Assembly (NCBI GenBank): GCA_947044365.1
Contig: OX345642.1
Location: 2,913,598-2,977,597, forward strand
Reading direction: 5' to 3'
Source of the DNA: Petrosia ficiformis
Lineage: Eukaryota; Porifera; Demospongiae; Haplosclerida; Petrosiidae
DNA: 64,000 bases
Notes under the pieces: model-generated
Database searches by the model: none
What the model was told of the DNA's origin: nothing
The model's input: only the letters and a program-made list of their open reading frames with translations
Shown here: piece by piece, positions 44,501 through 59,500 of the stretch
How positions within the stretch are numbered: position 1 is the first letter of the stretch
Layout: each line of letters opens with the position of its first letter
Made by a program: the position numbers and the translations under genes

Positions 44501-47500
44501 TCGTTTTTGTGAGGACTTCTTTTTTTTTACACTTCTGTATCTTTAACTAGTTGTTTAATTGTTCAGTTACATTACATGGTGTCAGAATGGCTGCTATTCA
44601 TCTAGAGCCTCCTCCCTCATTCTCTTTTAAGGCCCTGAACCAATGGCCCAAATGGAAACAACGTTTTGCCCAGTATCGGCTGGCGTCTGGTCCCTCCACC
44701 AAAAGCAACGAGAGACATACTAATACTTTACTGTATGGATAAGGATGCTGAGGATACCCTTACCTCTACTGACATACATGTATCAGCAGAAAATCGAAGA
44801 AGCTATGCAGCCAAGTTTGATGCCTTCATTCAGGACAGCAAAAATATTATTTTCAAATGTGCCAGGTTTAACCAGCATCGTCAGAAAGAAGAATAGTCTG
44901 TGGAATAGTTCATTAATAGTTTGTACAGTTTAGCTGAGAGCTGTGACTATGGAGCAATGAAAAATGAAATGATTAGGGACCGTATAGTATTTAAGATAAT
45001 TCCCTGTCAGAACGTATGCAGATGGACTCAGACTTAACACTAGAGAAGGCCAAATGAATTGTGAGACAGCAAGAGGCCGTCCATGAACATCAAGAAATTC
45101 TCAAGAATTTCTCAAAAAAAACTAAGGGGAAATGTGAGAAGCCTGCAGTGGATTCCCTCAGATGCACCTATCAAACAAACAACCCCAAAGACCGCCCTTA
45201 CAGGGGAAAGTCAAAGCCGAGCTATCAAAACAGACGCTCTAGATGTGGCAAAGGCCCTCATAATAGACAAAAATCTCCTACTGCAGAGGCAGTGCACCAT
45301 ACATGCCAAACGAAAGGGCATTACAGTTCTCAATGCTTCTCAAAATCAGTCTCAAATGTATCATCAGATGATGAGAATGACACTGCCAGCCTAAACACTG
45401 TTACCCTGCAAAGTGGATCGAAATCATTGACACAGTAGCTGAAGTAACGGTAGTATCAGAGAGTGCCCTCAAATGTTTCCAGAGATGGATGAACAACATT
45501 CTAGCTGGCGAGGATGGGTACTCTGTCACATGGACGGCATAATAATATTCGGAAAGACTCAAGAAGAGCATGATACTCGATTGCACTCAACTCTCAATAA
45601 AATAAGAACAGAGGATAACAAGGATAAATACGAATTTAATAAAAGTCAGCTTCATTTTCTAGGTCATATTATTAACAAGCAGGGGATATCCCCTCATCCG
45701 GACAAAACAGCTGTCATTTTGCAGATGGAGAAACCCAAGACAATGACTGAATTAAGAAGATTCATGGGGATGGTCAACCAGTTGGGCAAATTTAGCCATT
45801 CAACTTTCCAAACCCCTTTGTGAGCTCCTGAATACTAAGAGTGCTTGGGTATGGGGCCAACCTCAAGACATATCATTTAAGTATGTTAAGCAAGAACTGA
45901 CTAAACCAGGGTGGTCCAAGCATTATATGACCCAACTGCAGAAGTCAAGATTTGTCCAGATGCAGTAGGTTTCGTCCTTTTTCGACAGCTCAACTCACAA
46001 TGGAAAGCTGTTGCATATGCATCTCACTCAATGAGTGACACAGAATGCAGATACTCACAAATAGAGAATGAGGCACTTGCGTTCGTATGGTCCTGTCAGA
46101 AATTTTCTAATTATTATATTCTTGGCAAGCACATCAGACTCGAAACTGCCCTAATTCCTCTTTTAAGTAAAGCCAGTCTGGACTCTCTCCCACCTTGGAT
46201 CTTACAATTCCAACTTCATCTCTCAAGATTTGATTACAAGATCAGTCATGTCCCTGAAGAAGTGTTATATACTACAGATGCTCTATCTTGTGCCCCAACT
46301 CCCTCTTGTGATGTCACAGCAATCAACAAAAACTTTGAGTCAACTGTAAATGTTCTCTTATCTCAAATTCCAGCTAGCGCAGACTACCTAAAGGAATATC
46401 AATATGCTCAACAGAACAATCTTACCTGTTCACTAGTTATCACTTACTGCAAACAAGGATGGCCAAATCGACATCAAGTTTACCCAGAATGTATTGTATA
46501 TTGGAAGGTACGTAACAAACTTACCATCATCAACAACCTCTTCTCTTCGGTAACCGTATTGTGGTCCCAGAAAAACTTCGTACCCAGACACTGCAGAAAA
46601 TCCTCTATGGAGTTCATGAAGACTATCCCTACTCCTGCTCAACCATTACTTCAAGTTAGTCACCCTTGGGAAAGAATTGCGGCAGATCTATTTGAGTTAA
46701 AGAAAACCTTATATCTTCTTGTTGTGGATTACTATTCTCGGTTTGTTGAAATACAGAAACTCACTTCAACAACATCATCAAGTATTATAGTTGCTGTGAT
46801 AGATCCCTCAATGGATACTAGTCACTCAAGGTCTAATTTAGCTACAAGAGACTATATTTCCAACTCAAAGTGTTCAATAATAATAATAATAACTGTATAC
46901 AGGGATAAGACAAGATAACTCTAACTAAGGAAACATACATCTTCTTATATACAAAACCAATAACAACGAGCGCCATCAGGACCAGACCCTCGCCTATGTG
47001 GCAAAGTAATACAAAGCACTACAATTTTTCAAAATATAATAAAGTTTGTGTATGATACTTTTGTTACATGGAATACACATATAATTTATATAAATTTGAA
47101 AAACATTTATGGGCATTAACTGTTATAACTTTATATCCTAAAAGACAAAATAAGAATATCAATGAAAGAAATGTATAATTTGTATATGTATCTTACATCT
47201 TATTCTCTGTTTTCCTTCGAAAAACAATGAAGAAGTTCTCAAGTCTACCTCTAAAGTCTCCAACGTGAGAAAACGTATTGAATCACCTGTTTAGTACATG
47301 ACGCTTTGCAAGCATGCACGTGCACATACCTGTAGGCGGAGCTAGGTAGCTCTCTATCTTGCATCAATGGCGGTGTAGAAGCAACCATTACCTCGATTGT
47401 TTTTGGTTTGAAGTGTTTCTTGGCTAATAACAGCCATGAAACAGGATCAGTTGTGTTTTGTGTGCCCATATTTACTCTCGTTATTGCCCTCGTTTCATCT

Positions 47501-50500
47501 TTAAGTCGTGAAACGGTAACTATGAGTTATAAAAATTGTCATAACTTTAGAACTAAAAGGTTTTAGAAGAACTCCTACGTTATTTTTTTCCTTGTATAAT
47601 TTAAAGTCTGCCAGTATCCAGTTTGAAATGTCAATGTTTATATTTTTCCAGAAAAATTGCTAACAGACACACAGACACACTCAGACAAAACGATTACCGT
47701 ACCCTTCCGCCTATGCTACGCGGCGAGGGTAATAAGACAATCACAAAGATAAGGCTAAAGCTAAAAATGAACAATGATAAGGACAAAAGATAAGTATAAG
47801 GGCAACAATCTATTAGCACATAAGGTGAAAATAAGTACAACCAAACCACACATGACCAAGATAGCTAATTAAGGAAAACGTTGTTATTATTATACAAACA
47901 TACACACAAGGCATTTAATTAAGTCAAGGTTCAGTCTATCACAGTTGTTGAAAGCCATTTTTTCTAGACATGGTATACCATCCATTTATATGAGCAACAA
48001 TGGACCTCAATTCAATGCAAGGGAAATAGAACAATTTGCTAAATCTTATTGTTTTCAACACATCACTAGTAGTCCTCATTATCATCAGTCAAATGGACTA
48101 GCCGAAAAGATGGCGAAGACTGTCAAAAGTTTGCTCAGATTTGCAGAAGATCCTTATTTGGCTCTTTTGTGTTACAGATCAACTCCCCTACCATGGTGTG
48201 GACTTAGCTCATCAGAATTACTGATGGGTCATCAAATTCAAACTCAGTTGAAAACGTTCTTCACATACCATCCTGGACAGCCTGTTGGAAATGGAAGCAT
48301 TATCAAAAACATGCTAAGTGCTCTAAGGGTTGTAATATGGGGCATTACTAAAACCCGGGATGAGACTGGACAAGAGCAAATGTCCTGTCCCATCTAGAAT
48401 ACTAAAGCACAAGACTAAGTGAGGGAAACATAGCAATAGTGTGAGACGATGTAAGCATGTTGAAAAGAAAACATATATATATATATATATTATAATTATT
48501 ATTAATAATTTATATATAGTTAGTTATTGTATATTTATCTACTGTATAATTATTAAATTATTAATATGGTAATTTTGAAAAACACTTCCGGGTACCAGTA
48601 TATTACTTGCAAACTGCACGATTTCAAGGCACGTGTTTACTATAAGTCTTTGTGTATATCTCAGAAAGATGTACACAAGTAGCATGGTACCACTCTTTAC
48701 AATTTATAAGGCCGAATACACAAATAATGTCGGTGATATTATATGCAATTTCACAAACATTGAAAAGAGCATCTTGTGATATTTTTAATTAGTGGAGATG
48801 CTTAAAACAAATTCCACAGTTTCTTCAGGTTTCTTGGTGTTTCAATTGGAACAGTATTTGCTTCACAGTTCATGCTGGCTATTTCCTTTTTATAGACAAC
48901 ATTAGCTGTCTTAGTCTACTTTGCACATTTTAATGTATGATAGGCATGTTGAAATGTATGACTTTCCTTTCTCTTCAGTACAATTGAAATGAAGGAAGAC
49001 CACAGATATCTTTTCATCTATGAACGAGAGTCATCAAATGTTTTCCAAGAAGCTGATACCCATGCTTCTGAAACTCCTTCGAAAGATCATCGCGTGTATC
49101 AGTATCAAAATAAAGCTTGTTTGGCTTTGGTTCCTTATGTAGTAGCTTTGTGACTCCCTGATTGATTAATGTATTGGTCAATCAACAGTTAATTATGCAC
49201 ACACAAACACAAAAATATATCTTGGGTTTAGTAAATCCCATTCAATATGGTTGTTTGTAAAACCTGAGATCTGGACTAGAGAAAATTATTTTAACTGTGT
49301 TAATTCATTCAACTGCATGCATTGACTGGTTTGATGGTGGCAGTCAATGTTACACTATCATCCTACCAATAGAAAAGAGAATAACACAGTTTGTATTAAA
49401 GAATATCAACTGACACTGATAGATAGCCTTTTTTTTCTCAGTCTGGTCACTTATTGAAATACGTGTACAGTACATGTAATTACAGTTTGCAAATCAAGCA
49501 TGGTGCTTTCTTCGAATTCTAAGCTTGTTACGTACAAAGAACGTGGCCATTTTGCTTACAATGGAAAGTTCTCACATTTGCTGCCACACAATAGCATGTG
49601 CTGAAATCATCAGTGACCTACATGAGTGTTTAGATTAATTTGTATCTCTAAACTAAACCCAAACATTATTACCCTAACAATGAATGGGCTGTCAGTAGCA
49701 GGAGTAGAAAAGGAGGTCAACCAAAACGTAAGAGAAGCAAAATATATCCATAGATTGATACAACTCTAGTATGAAATGCAACTACATTATGAGACTACAC
49801 ATAATTTTGCTGTCAATTAATGTATAATTAAAGTCCAAGATGTACAACTGGCAGCCCTTTGTAATAAGGAATTAATCTTTGTTACCTTCTCCCAGTCACT
49901 TACCAACCATGTTATTCTTCTCCTATACAAATCCTAGATAATTTCTTTTGTCTGAAATCCTTTTAAGGAAACAGTTGAGTATGTCAAGGATGTAAAAATT
50001 CACTTCATACATGGAACAACTCCTTTTAATTTGACGCCAATTGACGGCTGAGTGACATTCTTTTAGAGATTGACTGCTAGGAAGGAGATGATGTGTAACT
50101 TCTAATTCCAAAAAATATATATTTTCAATTTTTTAAAGTTTTTCCAGTTGAGTCCAGTCCAGAGTCCTGATTTTAGAAACACATTTAATATTCATTCTTG
50201 GTTTATGTAATATACTGCAAAAGTAATTTGCAAGTCGGTATTTTTGAAAGTTGTTAAATAGGCACCTTTTTATTGGATTCTCTCTCTATTACTGCACATA
50301 ATTAGGTTAGGAAAATGGCTACCAATTTTATCTCTCATGCCAGCACAATACACTAACATCAAAAAATATAACTTACAAGGTGACTTTCAAAAGCTCGTAG
50401 AATACTTGTCGCATTATTGAAAATGAAATTTATAATCTAGTACAATTGTTCTGATGTGGTTCATTACAAACGTTGGGGAGGAAGTGCTATTTGCTTTAAA

Positions 50501-53500
50501 ATACCATGCTAGTACAATGTACATCATATCTTTTTTGTTCATACTTTGTCCCTAGTTTAATTATTAATCATTATATACAATAAATTAATTATAATTATAA
50601 TATAGCCTATTACCATGCTGTTATTGTATTAAGTTTGAAGTCACTCAGTTTCCGGACATAGTGGCAGACCCTGCTGTAACTATGGTAGAGAGTTTATCAT
50701 GCATATACGAGTGCATAGGATCATATTTCAAAAATACGTAGATCACTTCCACATTATACACTGATTTAGCAGAATTACAGCTTTTTGGATCCCAAGGGTA
50801 AAGTCTGAGGTATCCAAATAACTGTAAGTTCACTACTATAACTTGTTTAAAACATATCCATAGTTACTCATAGCTGAACAATTTGAATCATCTATGTGTG
50901 AAATTTCTCTAAAACATATTCATAGGTTATTTGGATCTCTCATTTTAGCGCTAAACATTAAAAGTATTCATACTGTGGTTCAAATTTAACAATAATTGAT
51001 TTTTAGCCTGGTTACTGTTTATTGCGCATAATGATAACTCTATTACTATAGTTACAACATCTGACACTATGCCACGAAACTGGGAAGTTATAAGACATAC
51101 CTTCCTTGTATTGCAAAAGCAATGACTATTGTTATAATATGACTAAGTACTACAAATTTACTGTTTTCTAGAAACACCAGTTTGTGGAATTAATCCTTGT
51201 AAACATGGTGGAATTTGTAATGAGACTACTGATAATGAATTTACTTGTGACTGTACAGGAACACTATATCAAGGCAGAACATGTGAACAAGGATTAGTTA
51301 TTGTTTCTGAGATAAGTGTACTAACTGTAAAAGAGATATCAATAATTACTATATCTGCTAGACCTGATGAAGAATTGGTTGTGAATTTTGATGTATGTAC
51401 ATCAGTAGGAGCTGGTGTAGGAATATTACCAATTCAATGCGTTCCAGTTATATTTACAAGGAGTGATACCATGAGAGAGGTTCCATTAATTGCACTTCAA
51501 CATGGTTTAGTTGAGTTTAAACTAAGATTAAGTGGTACTAACTCCAGGGATTATGTACAACCTCAATCTATTCCAGTTGTAATTGTTAGTCGAGATGAAG
51601 GTACACCATACTTTGACAAAGTTGGAAATGATACCATTCTTTTAACCCGTAGTTGTTGTTCTAGTAGAGGAGTATCTGAATTAATGTGTCCAGGATTAAA
51701 TACCAGGTCTATAGCCTTCCATTCTTCATGTGATTGGAGCGTGTTAGGTTCTGGTGAGTTGGTTACAGGGGGAATTGTTTTCTCTTCATATAAAGGTTTC
51801 CACTTACCCATCTCAATTACTGGACTAAATATATCAGGGAATAGATTCTCAATTTTAGATAGACCATGTGGTAGTTGTTCAGGTTTAACCCCATTGAATC
51901 AAATACAATTTTCTAATTCACAAGATCGAGTGTGCTATTCACATAAACCTACCATTAGTGATGTAGCAGAGTTTATTTCCAAACAATCTCTTGAAACAAC
52001 ATTCATTTCCACGATACAAGATTCCCTACTTCCAACCTGGTTGAGACTTAGTGTTCCTAGCAATAATAGAAATCAAACATTAAATTTTGAACAATCAGAT
52101 TTACGTGTTGATATTCTCAAGGAAGTAGATGTTGCAAACAATGTATTTTGTCCACGTATGATTATTGATAGTACTGGATACTTTGCACTATTACTACACA
52201 ATGGAGCTCTTAAAGTTGAACTCCAATCCTCAATGAATTCATATGAAACACTAGCTTTTATGTCACCTCCTAGTGGATCCTATTACTGTGTAGGTGTTAA
52301 TCTATGTTCACCTGAGCGCTCTCTTGTGTATATAGGAATTCCACCATCTGCTCAGTCAGCTCTACGAAATATAAGCTTTATATCTGAATATGTTGATAAA
52401 GGATGGGACTTCAACTTTCTTAGTATTATCATTCGGAACATTGATGATCCACCAGCAGAAGCAGTAAGTATGAATACCTACTGGAATGGTATCACTCCAG
52501 ACTATAATCCACCTATTCCACGACCTGATATATCTGTTAACATGGAAGCATCAGGTCAGTTTGAACATGGTGATACTTCAGTGACTATAGAGTTCTTGGG
52601 GAATTACACATACCAATATGCAACAGAAATGAATGAGGTAAATACATTTCATTAATACTATTTCTAATTTTTACTTTTTTTTGTAGGACAATATTGCTAT
52701 TGCTCATGGAGAGCATACAGTCACTATCAAAACTATATTATTTGGTAGAGAGGAGAGTTTAGAACTAGAAGAGATATTGAATACAGCGTTCATTTATCAT
52801 CAGGGTAAGTCTTTATTTAAAAAAAAAACAGAATACTATAATTATCTATTCACACAAATATGTATAATAGAAAACGGGTCAAGTTGTAAAACAGAAAATA
52901 CTTCAGGAATTGCTTGGAAATTAACATATAGACCTCAACCAAATCAAGACTTCTACCTGAATCTCCTGTCATTCCCATTTGATACACCAAACTGTCCCGT
53001 TGATGTATTTCTTAATCTGGATTCAAACAAAGACATGAATGGAGTTAGTTTCTATTCCACATGTCTCATAATTAAATATGACGAACTCTTATTTGAGGAT
53101 CTCACTCACAAGTTCTACATTCCTCTTGACAGTGAGACACTTTGTACATCAGTCAATCTCACCAATCAGTTTCCTGATTATCAGAGTTTCGGTTTGTTGA
53201 TTCATTCAACATTTTCTTCAACACAATCAATGGGTATTCCATTAGGTTCATTCTTTAGGCTTTTACCAGGTAGTAATAATACAGCAGTGTCATTTGGATT
53301 CTCAAGTTTTAGTGACAGTAAAGTGGGTCTTCTACATTCTGTTGACATTACTTTGTTTGACACTACTTTTAATTCACAATTAGTACTACAAGATAGTGAA
53401 ATAACATTCTCGGGTTCAGCAGATATCTTTACAGATGGCATATATTATGCTTATATAATGGGTATAGGTAACTCTTCTTCCACGTGGGATGATATGCGTA

Positions 53501-56500
53501 TGATTATATTTGGATGGCTCCCACGAGAGAATAATAAACTTCTAGCCATTCTGGAGAATTCAGTTCATGTTTATCTTGAGCAAATTGCATCTAATGCAAT
53601 AGATAGATCAGATGAAGCAGAACAGCAACTTCAGCAGTCTTTAAGGAAGTTTAATGAAACCGACAAAGAACTTGAAAGAAATTTGCAGATATGCAGAAAT
53701 GCATCAAAGGAATACAACCAAACTGTACAACAACAACAAAATGCTAGTATGAGTTTAATGTTAGCCCAAAAAGCACTTGAGAATGCAACTGGTGAGTTAC
53801 AAAAGGCAGAAATAGCTTTGAACAATCTTTGTCAGATTGAGACATGTCCTTTAATGTGTGTCAATATGTCAAAGAATCGTATTGTTTTTGATGACATCTT
53901 TGATAGTGTAATCGGTGAGTGTGATTCTGTGTGTACTAAAACAGAACGAGTGAGAGTTGCTCCTTTCAGTGTTACCACAGTATCGTGGAGATTTACAGAG
54001 GTATGTCGTACTCAATCAAACATCTGTGATGAACAACGTATTTGTGATCGAATCGTGTGTAGATACCTTTGTCTATCATATTTGGATGTGAAACCAGTGA
54101 ACAACTTTCGTAACATTACTGTTACAAATCCTTGTAAAGTACCATGTGAGACTCAAGTTTTAAATAGAACAATTCGAAGAACAGAGCGGTACATTGATCC
54201 TTGTGGAGAAAGAGTTCCTGACACTAACTGTACAAAAAGAAACAATTTATGTGAAAAGGACAGAAGCAGAGCTCTTGATCTCATTGAAAATAAAATTGAA
54301 GGATTAACAGAGCCAATTCGTCGTCGAAACAATGCACAACAAATGCTTATGCTAGCCCAGAATAAGGTTATTAGAGCAGGTCTAACTAGGAGTACTGCTG
54401 AACGAAATCTCGAAGCCACTCAATTAGCTTTTTCAACTGCAGAGACATTGAAGAACACTTCAGAGAATAATTATCAGAGTGTTGTTGATTCAATATCACA
54501 AGGTCTGGAGGCTTATGAATTAATGAACTCACAAAATCTCACTCTACATGAGATATTCAATATCATTAATATCACATTCAATGTAAACCTGGGCATTCAA
54601 ACACCAGTTGTATTTCCTATTGATGTACACTTTGAATCTTCCCAGTTCAATGAATTATCAGTTATTAGCTTATTATACAACTTTCAAACAAGTTTTGATA
54701 CACAGAAAGATTCTCTTAATGAAGATATTACTGATACATTTTTTACTAGTAGTGATACAACTCGAAAGAAACGATTTGCTGAAAGGAAGCGAAGAGCTGA
54801 ACTAGAACGTAGAGAAGATCTTGGTCAAGAACAATTTGAAATTCGTTGTATACAGCTAACGAGTGTTATGGATTATCTTGAACGCATCAAAGAGTCTTTA
54901 TTGGAGGCTAGGGCTACTAAAGAAAATGTCATCAATGATCTTTCTACACTCATAGATCAACTTAATTCATTCAAAGTAATAGAAGATACAAACACTACAG
55001 TGGATTACTCCTCTCTTCAGTTACTTTTCAATATAACTACTGAAGAAATCGAGGAGAGTATCAGAACATCACCAACGAGTATTGAAAATGAGCAAGTCAA
55101 TTCCATTCTGGACATAATTCGACAAATTGAATCAACTGCAAGTGATGATGAAGCAGCTATTGACAATACTCTGTTTGTTCAATGGCAGGCTGCAATGGAG
55201 TTACTTCAAGAGAACAGAACCATAGGTGAAAATGAATGCTATGGGTTCTCTGACTGTTTGCTGGTATTACTTGATGTATTACAAAGTCTTGCTGAGTTTG
55301 GTCCACTAACTATTAGAGAAGACTTACTAAATCAGGTTGAGTCTGCAACGAATAGGTTTGTTCAACTTGCAACAAATTCAAGTCTATCTATCAATGAAGC
55401 TCTTAGTAATGTAGAAGAGGTTCTGCTTATAACGACAGGTATGGAGGAAAATGGATACTGGTGTGCAAGAGCTCCAGAAATCATCACTCATCCAGTTGCA
55501 AGTGCTAATGTATCTGTTGGTGGAATGTTACAATTGACTTGTGAAGGAGATTCAATTCTACCTCTTCGTTATCAATGGAAAAAAGACGAAGTGGCAATCG
55601 CTAGACAAACAGAAAATGTGTTAGTTGTTAGAAACTTCCAAATCTTTGACGAAGGTAACTACAGTTGTGAAATCTCTAATGCAGTAGAAACTGTACAATC
55701 AACCAATTCGAGTGTGCTGGCTTTCGTATTACCTGAATTTTACCTTACACCTGTTTCGATAACGACTTATATTGGTGATCAAAATGGAGCATTATTCACT
55801 TGTAATGCTACTTCACGACCTGATCCAGGATGGATATGGTATTTCAGAGAGGATTTAGAAGACGACTGGAAGGAAATAGAAGGACAAGAAGTAAATGAAT
55901 TGTTAATATTAGAACCAAATGAAGATGATATTGGATTGTATATGTGTTTAGCGTATAATTATCACGGTAATATCAGTTCTGACTACGTTAGTCTTCAACT
56001 ACTATCAGCTACAGCTCGTGTTGTTTCGTATGAAGTTTCATTCTCAATGGATACGAGAAATGTCAGTGAAACTGAAACCGTGAAGAGAGCTATCTCTGAT
56101 GTTGAAGAAACTTTGCTATCATTATTAGAAGAAAATGTTAATATTGAACCAAATATGTTGACAAATGTTGTAGTTGATGAGCTGAACAGAGTTAGTATGG
56201 TACTAATAGCTGCCAACACTACTATTAATGGTACCAGTAGACTACCTCTCATTGACATATTTAACAGTATCAGAAGTTCAGAGGAGAACCTCGATAGCCT
56301 GCTGACTGATTTAAGAGAGTTTGTGACATCTGGAAGCTTAGTGTTTGTTATTGAGGACGAGGAGTATAGCTATTCACCATCTTCTTATACAGTAAATTTA
56401 CCAAGATACTTGTGTCCAGCAGGTCAAGAACTACATTCAAACACACTCCTCTGTGGTAAGTGACTAAGTGTAGCAATGATGCATCATTAGTAGCTATGCT

Positions 56501-59500
56501 TATAACATATGACTGAATGGCTTATATAATAAGCAATTATTATTATTTATAATACACAGTTGATTGTTTGGAAGGACAACACCAGATCACTATAATGGAA
56601 ACTAGGTTTATTGGTGGAAGTGTCATCAGAGAGAGTGTTCCTCGTTGTGTTCCCTGTCCTTTAAACACATACCAGAGTGAAGTAGGAGGTCCAATCTGTA
56701 CTCCCTGTCCTGAGGGACATGTTACACTATCAACTGGTAGCACATCTGAAGAACAGTGTATTCGTGAGTCTTGATTTAGTTAATGCTGTATGTAGACTTC
56801 ATAAGCTCATCGTCATAAATAGTAACACTGTTGTATAATTATTATTATTTAATCACATAAGTATTATTTTATTTACATTGTATATATGTTGTACACTATA
56901 ATGAACTACACTTGTAATTTAAAGTTACGTTTCTTTAACTCTCATCTCTAATTCAGGTGATTGTCCTGTTGAATCTATTTCTGAAGTGTGTGAAGATAAC
57001 CCTTGTTTACTGGAAGCATGTCCTGCATTCCCCAATGCAGAATGTATCATTGATGATTGTAACTGTACAGCTAGGTGGTTTGATAATGGAAAAGAGCTCA
57101 CAGAGGAGCGATGTAGTAAGTTGTGATTAATTCGTAATAAGTTGATTTACAGTGACACATTGAACATATATGATCCGATGTACTATTACCACTTCACTAA
57201 TACATTGATATTACCTCATCTAGGACAATGTCCACTAGAGGGACAAGTGTACAAAAACTGTATCAACAACTGTCCTTCAACATGTAGTGATTTACGACCT
57301 TCATGTGACACAACTACCTGTCCTAATCCTGGATGTGAATGTAGAGATGGTGAAGTGTTGGATAGTGAAGATGGCAAATGTATTCCACGAAAGGATTGTG
57401 GTAAATATTTCAGTCACTAAGTATGTGTATGCACAATAGTACATCCTTTATTATGAGAGCACCATTAGTTAAAAGTCAAATGATTTAGTGTCTATCTTTA
57501 TCAGATATCTGTTCTCTACCTGTAAATGTTGGACCTTGTGAGGGATTGTTCCCTCGATGGTATTTCGATTCCGAAAGTGGGAAATGTGAACGTTTTGCTT
57601 ATGGTGGTTGTGATGGTAATGATAACAGATTTACTACTTTGAGTGATTGTATAAACACATGTGGTGAGTAATCAAATAATGTGTATTATAATTTATCTTT
57701 GATCCAAAGTAAGGTTAATTCTTTATAAGGAATCATGAAAATTAATAGTATTGTATTTATATAGAATGGTATTCTGTGGTTTGTATTATACTAATTTGTT
57801 AGGGTAATGTAGCTATAATACTATCCTTATAATTATAAAGAAATAACCCTTAATAAACATTTTAATATAGTTTCCAAAATTCATAATCATTGTGAAGCAA
57901 ATTCTTTATTTTGAATTCATCATTTCAAGTTGTGGTCCCTTGGAGTCTGTTCAGTGTATTTCTAACTCGTGTGATAACTCAGTGTGTCCAGCTTATCCTA
58001 ATGCAGTGTGTGAGGTTGATACTTGTGGTGATTGTTCAGCAAGATACTTCAATAATGAATTAGCAGAAGTCACTGATATGTGTGGTATGTGTATATGTGA
58101 GGATATGTTGTAGATTTACATAGTTTCTGTAGAAAACAAAAACCAAATGATGTGAATGTTTAACAGTTAGATTTGTACAGTAACTTATTATGAATGATTG
58201 ATTTATTGTCTCTGTAAAGTTGTTATTGAAGTTTGTTCTCCTTCAGAGATTTGCAGACTTCCTGCATTGTATGGTGTTTGTCAGGGATCAGCTTCTCGAT
58301 TCTTTTTCAATGAATTGTCTGGTCGTTGTGAGCCATTCACATATAGTGGTTGTGGAGGAAATAGAAATAACTTTGAGACATTGAATGATTGTATTGAAGA
58401 ATGTGGTCAGTCTATATATCATTTCTACTGTCATACGAGGATAGTAAAGCATGTAATGACATTGTATGATTTTAAAGTGTCCAATTTTGATATTTATAAT
58501 ATCTATATTTACAATTTGTTTCAGGTGATGTTTGTCAACCTGGTGAAGAATTAGCTAATTGTCTTGTAAATCCTTGTGAGGTGACCTTTTGTCCAGAGTA
58601 TCCTAATGCTAACTGTATTCCTGATTATTGTGGAGGATGTAATGCAATCTTTTATGATGAGAGTGGAAGTGATGTCACTGAATTATGCGGTAACATAAAT
58701 GTTCTTAATATCATGGAAGTTGTTTCGAGCAGATGCTTGGTGGTTTAACAAAAATTTTTTTTTTTAAATTTAATAGATGTTTCAGATTGTATACCTTCAT
58801 CAACTCCCACGATATTACAATATATAAATTCAAAACTAATGAAATTAAATAGTTTGGTACATCAATTATAGGATAAGAGGTCTTACCTTTACCATTCATA
58901 ATAGTAGTATACTTATTGTTTCTCTTCAGTTCAATGTCCTGAAGACACACCTGTTCTTGGATGTGGTCTGAACTACTGCAACTTCCTAACTTGTCCCGAG
59001 TCACCAGATGCTGAGTGTATCATGGATGTGTGTGGACAATGTGAAGCTAGATTTTACATGAATGATGAAGAAGTAACTGATAGTTGTAGTAAGTGGAAAT
59101 AGACACTAACATAGGCACTGTGGGCTCTGTAGTTGGTTTTATTTGCAAAAAGGAAATGTTGGTCCATTTTTGAGATATAATATTTCAATTTTTAGAGAGT
59201 AGTTCATGTATTTACTGGAAGCATATAGCATTGACACACAAAGTTATATATATATAAAGCAGAAAGCACAAAATTATAATATTATATATATATAATTATA
59301 TAAGAGCATATTCATAAAATAGACAATACTGAAACGTTTTTGGGATATATTTGATGGTATTCTGTTACTATACATATAGCTGTGTGTCCAGCTGAAGGAC
59401 AGATATTCAAACCATGTATTTCATCATGTCAGTATACTTGTGAATCATTTGGGAGACAAATACAATGTTCAGATGATTGTACTGCTGGATGTGATTGTCC

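Larger units (their letters stand above)
44365..48315 (+). mobile_element. Degenerate Ty3/gypsy LTR retrotransposon
   Basis: Same orientation as copy B. Order: LTR-like segment, gag remnants, deletion of protease and the first part of reverse transcriptase, end of reverse transcriptase, RNase H, integrase cut by an insertion (46794-47944). Multiple frameshifts and stops; no 3' LTR. It is inactive. Confidence 0.8.
44025..51171 (+). other. Copy B intron 13 (7.1 kb), expanded by transposons
   Basis: Starts with a piggyBac-like fragment (44067-44364), then a broken Ty3/gypsy element (44365 to about 48315), then about 2.8 kb (48400-51171) of AT-rich sequence in which I see only a short minus-strand coding-like patch (49018-49190). 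Confidence 0.65.
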
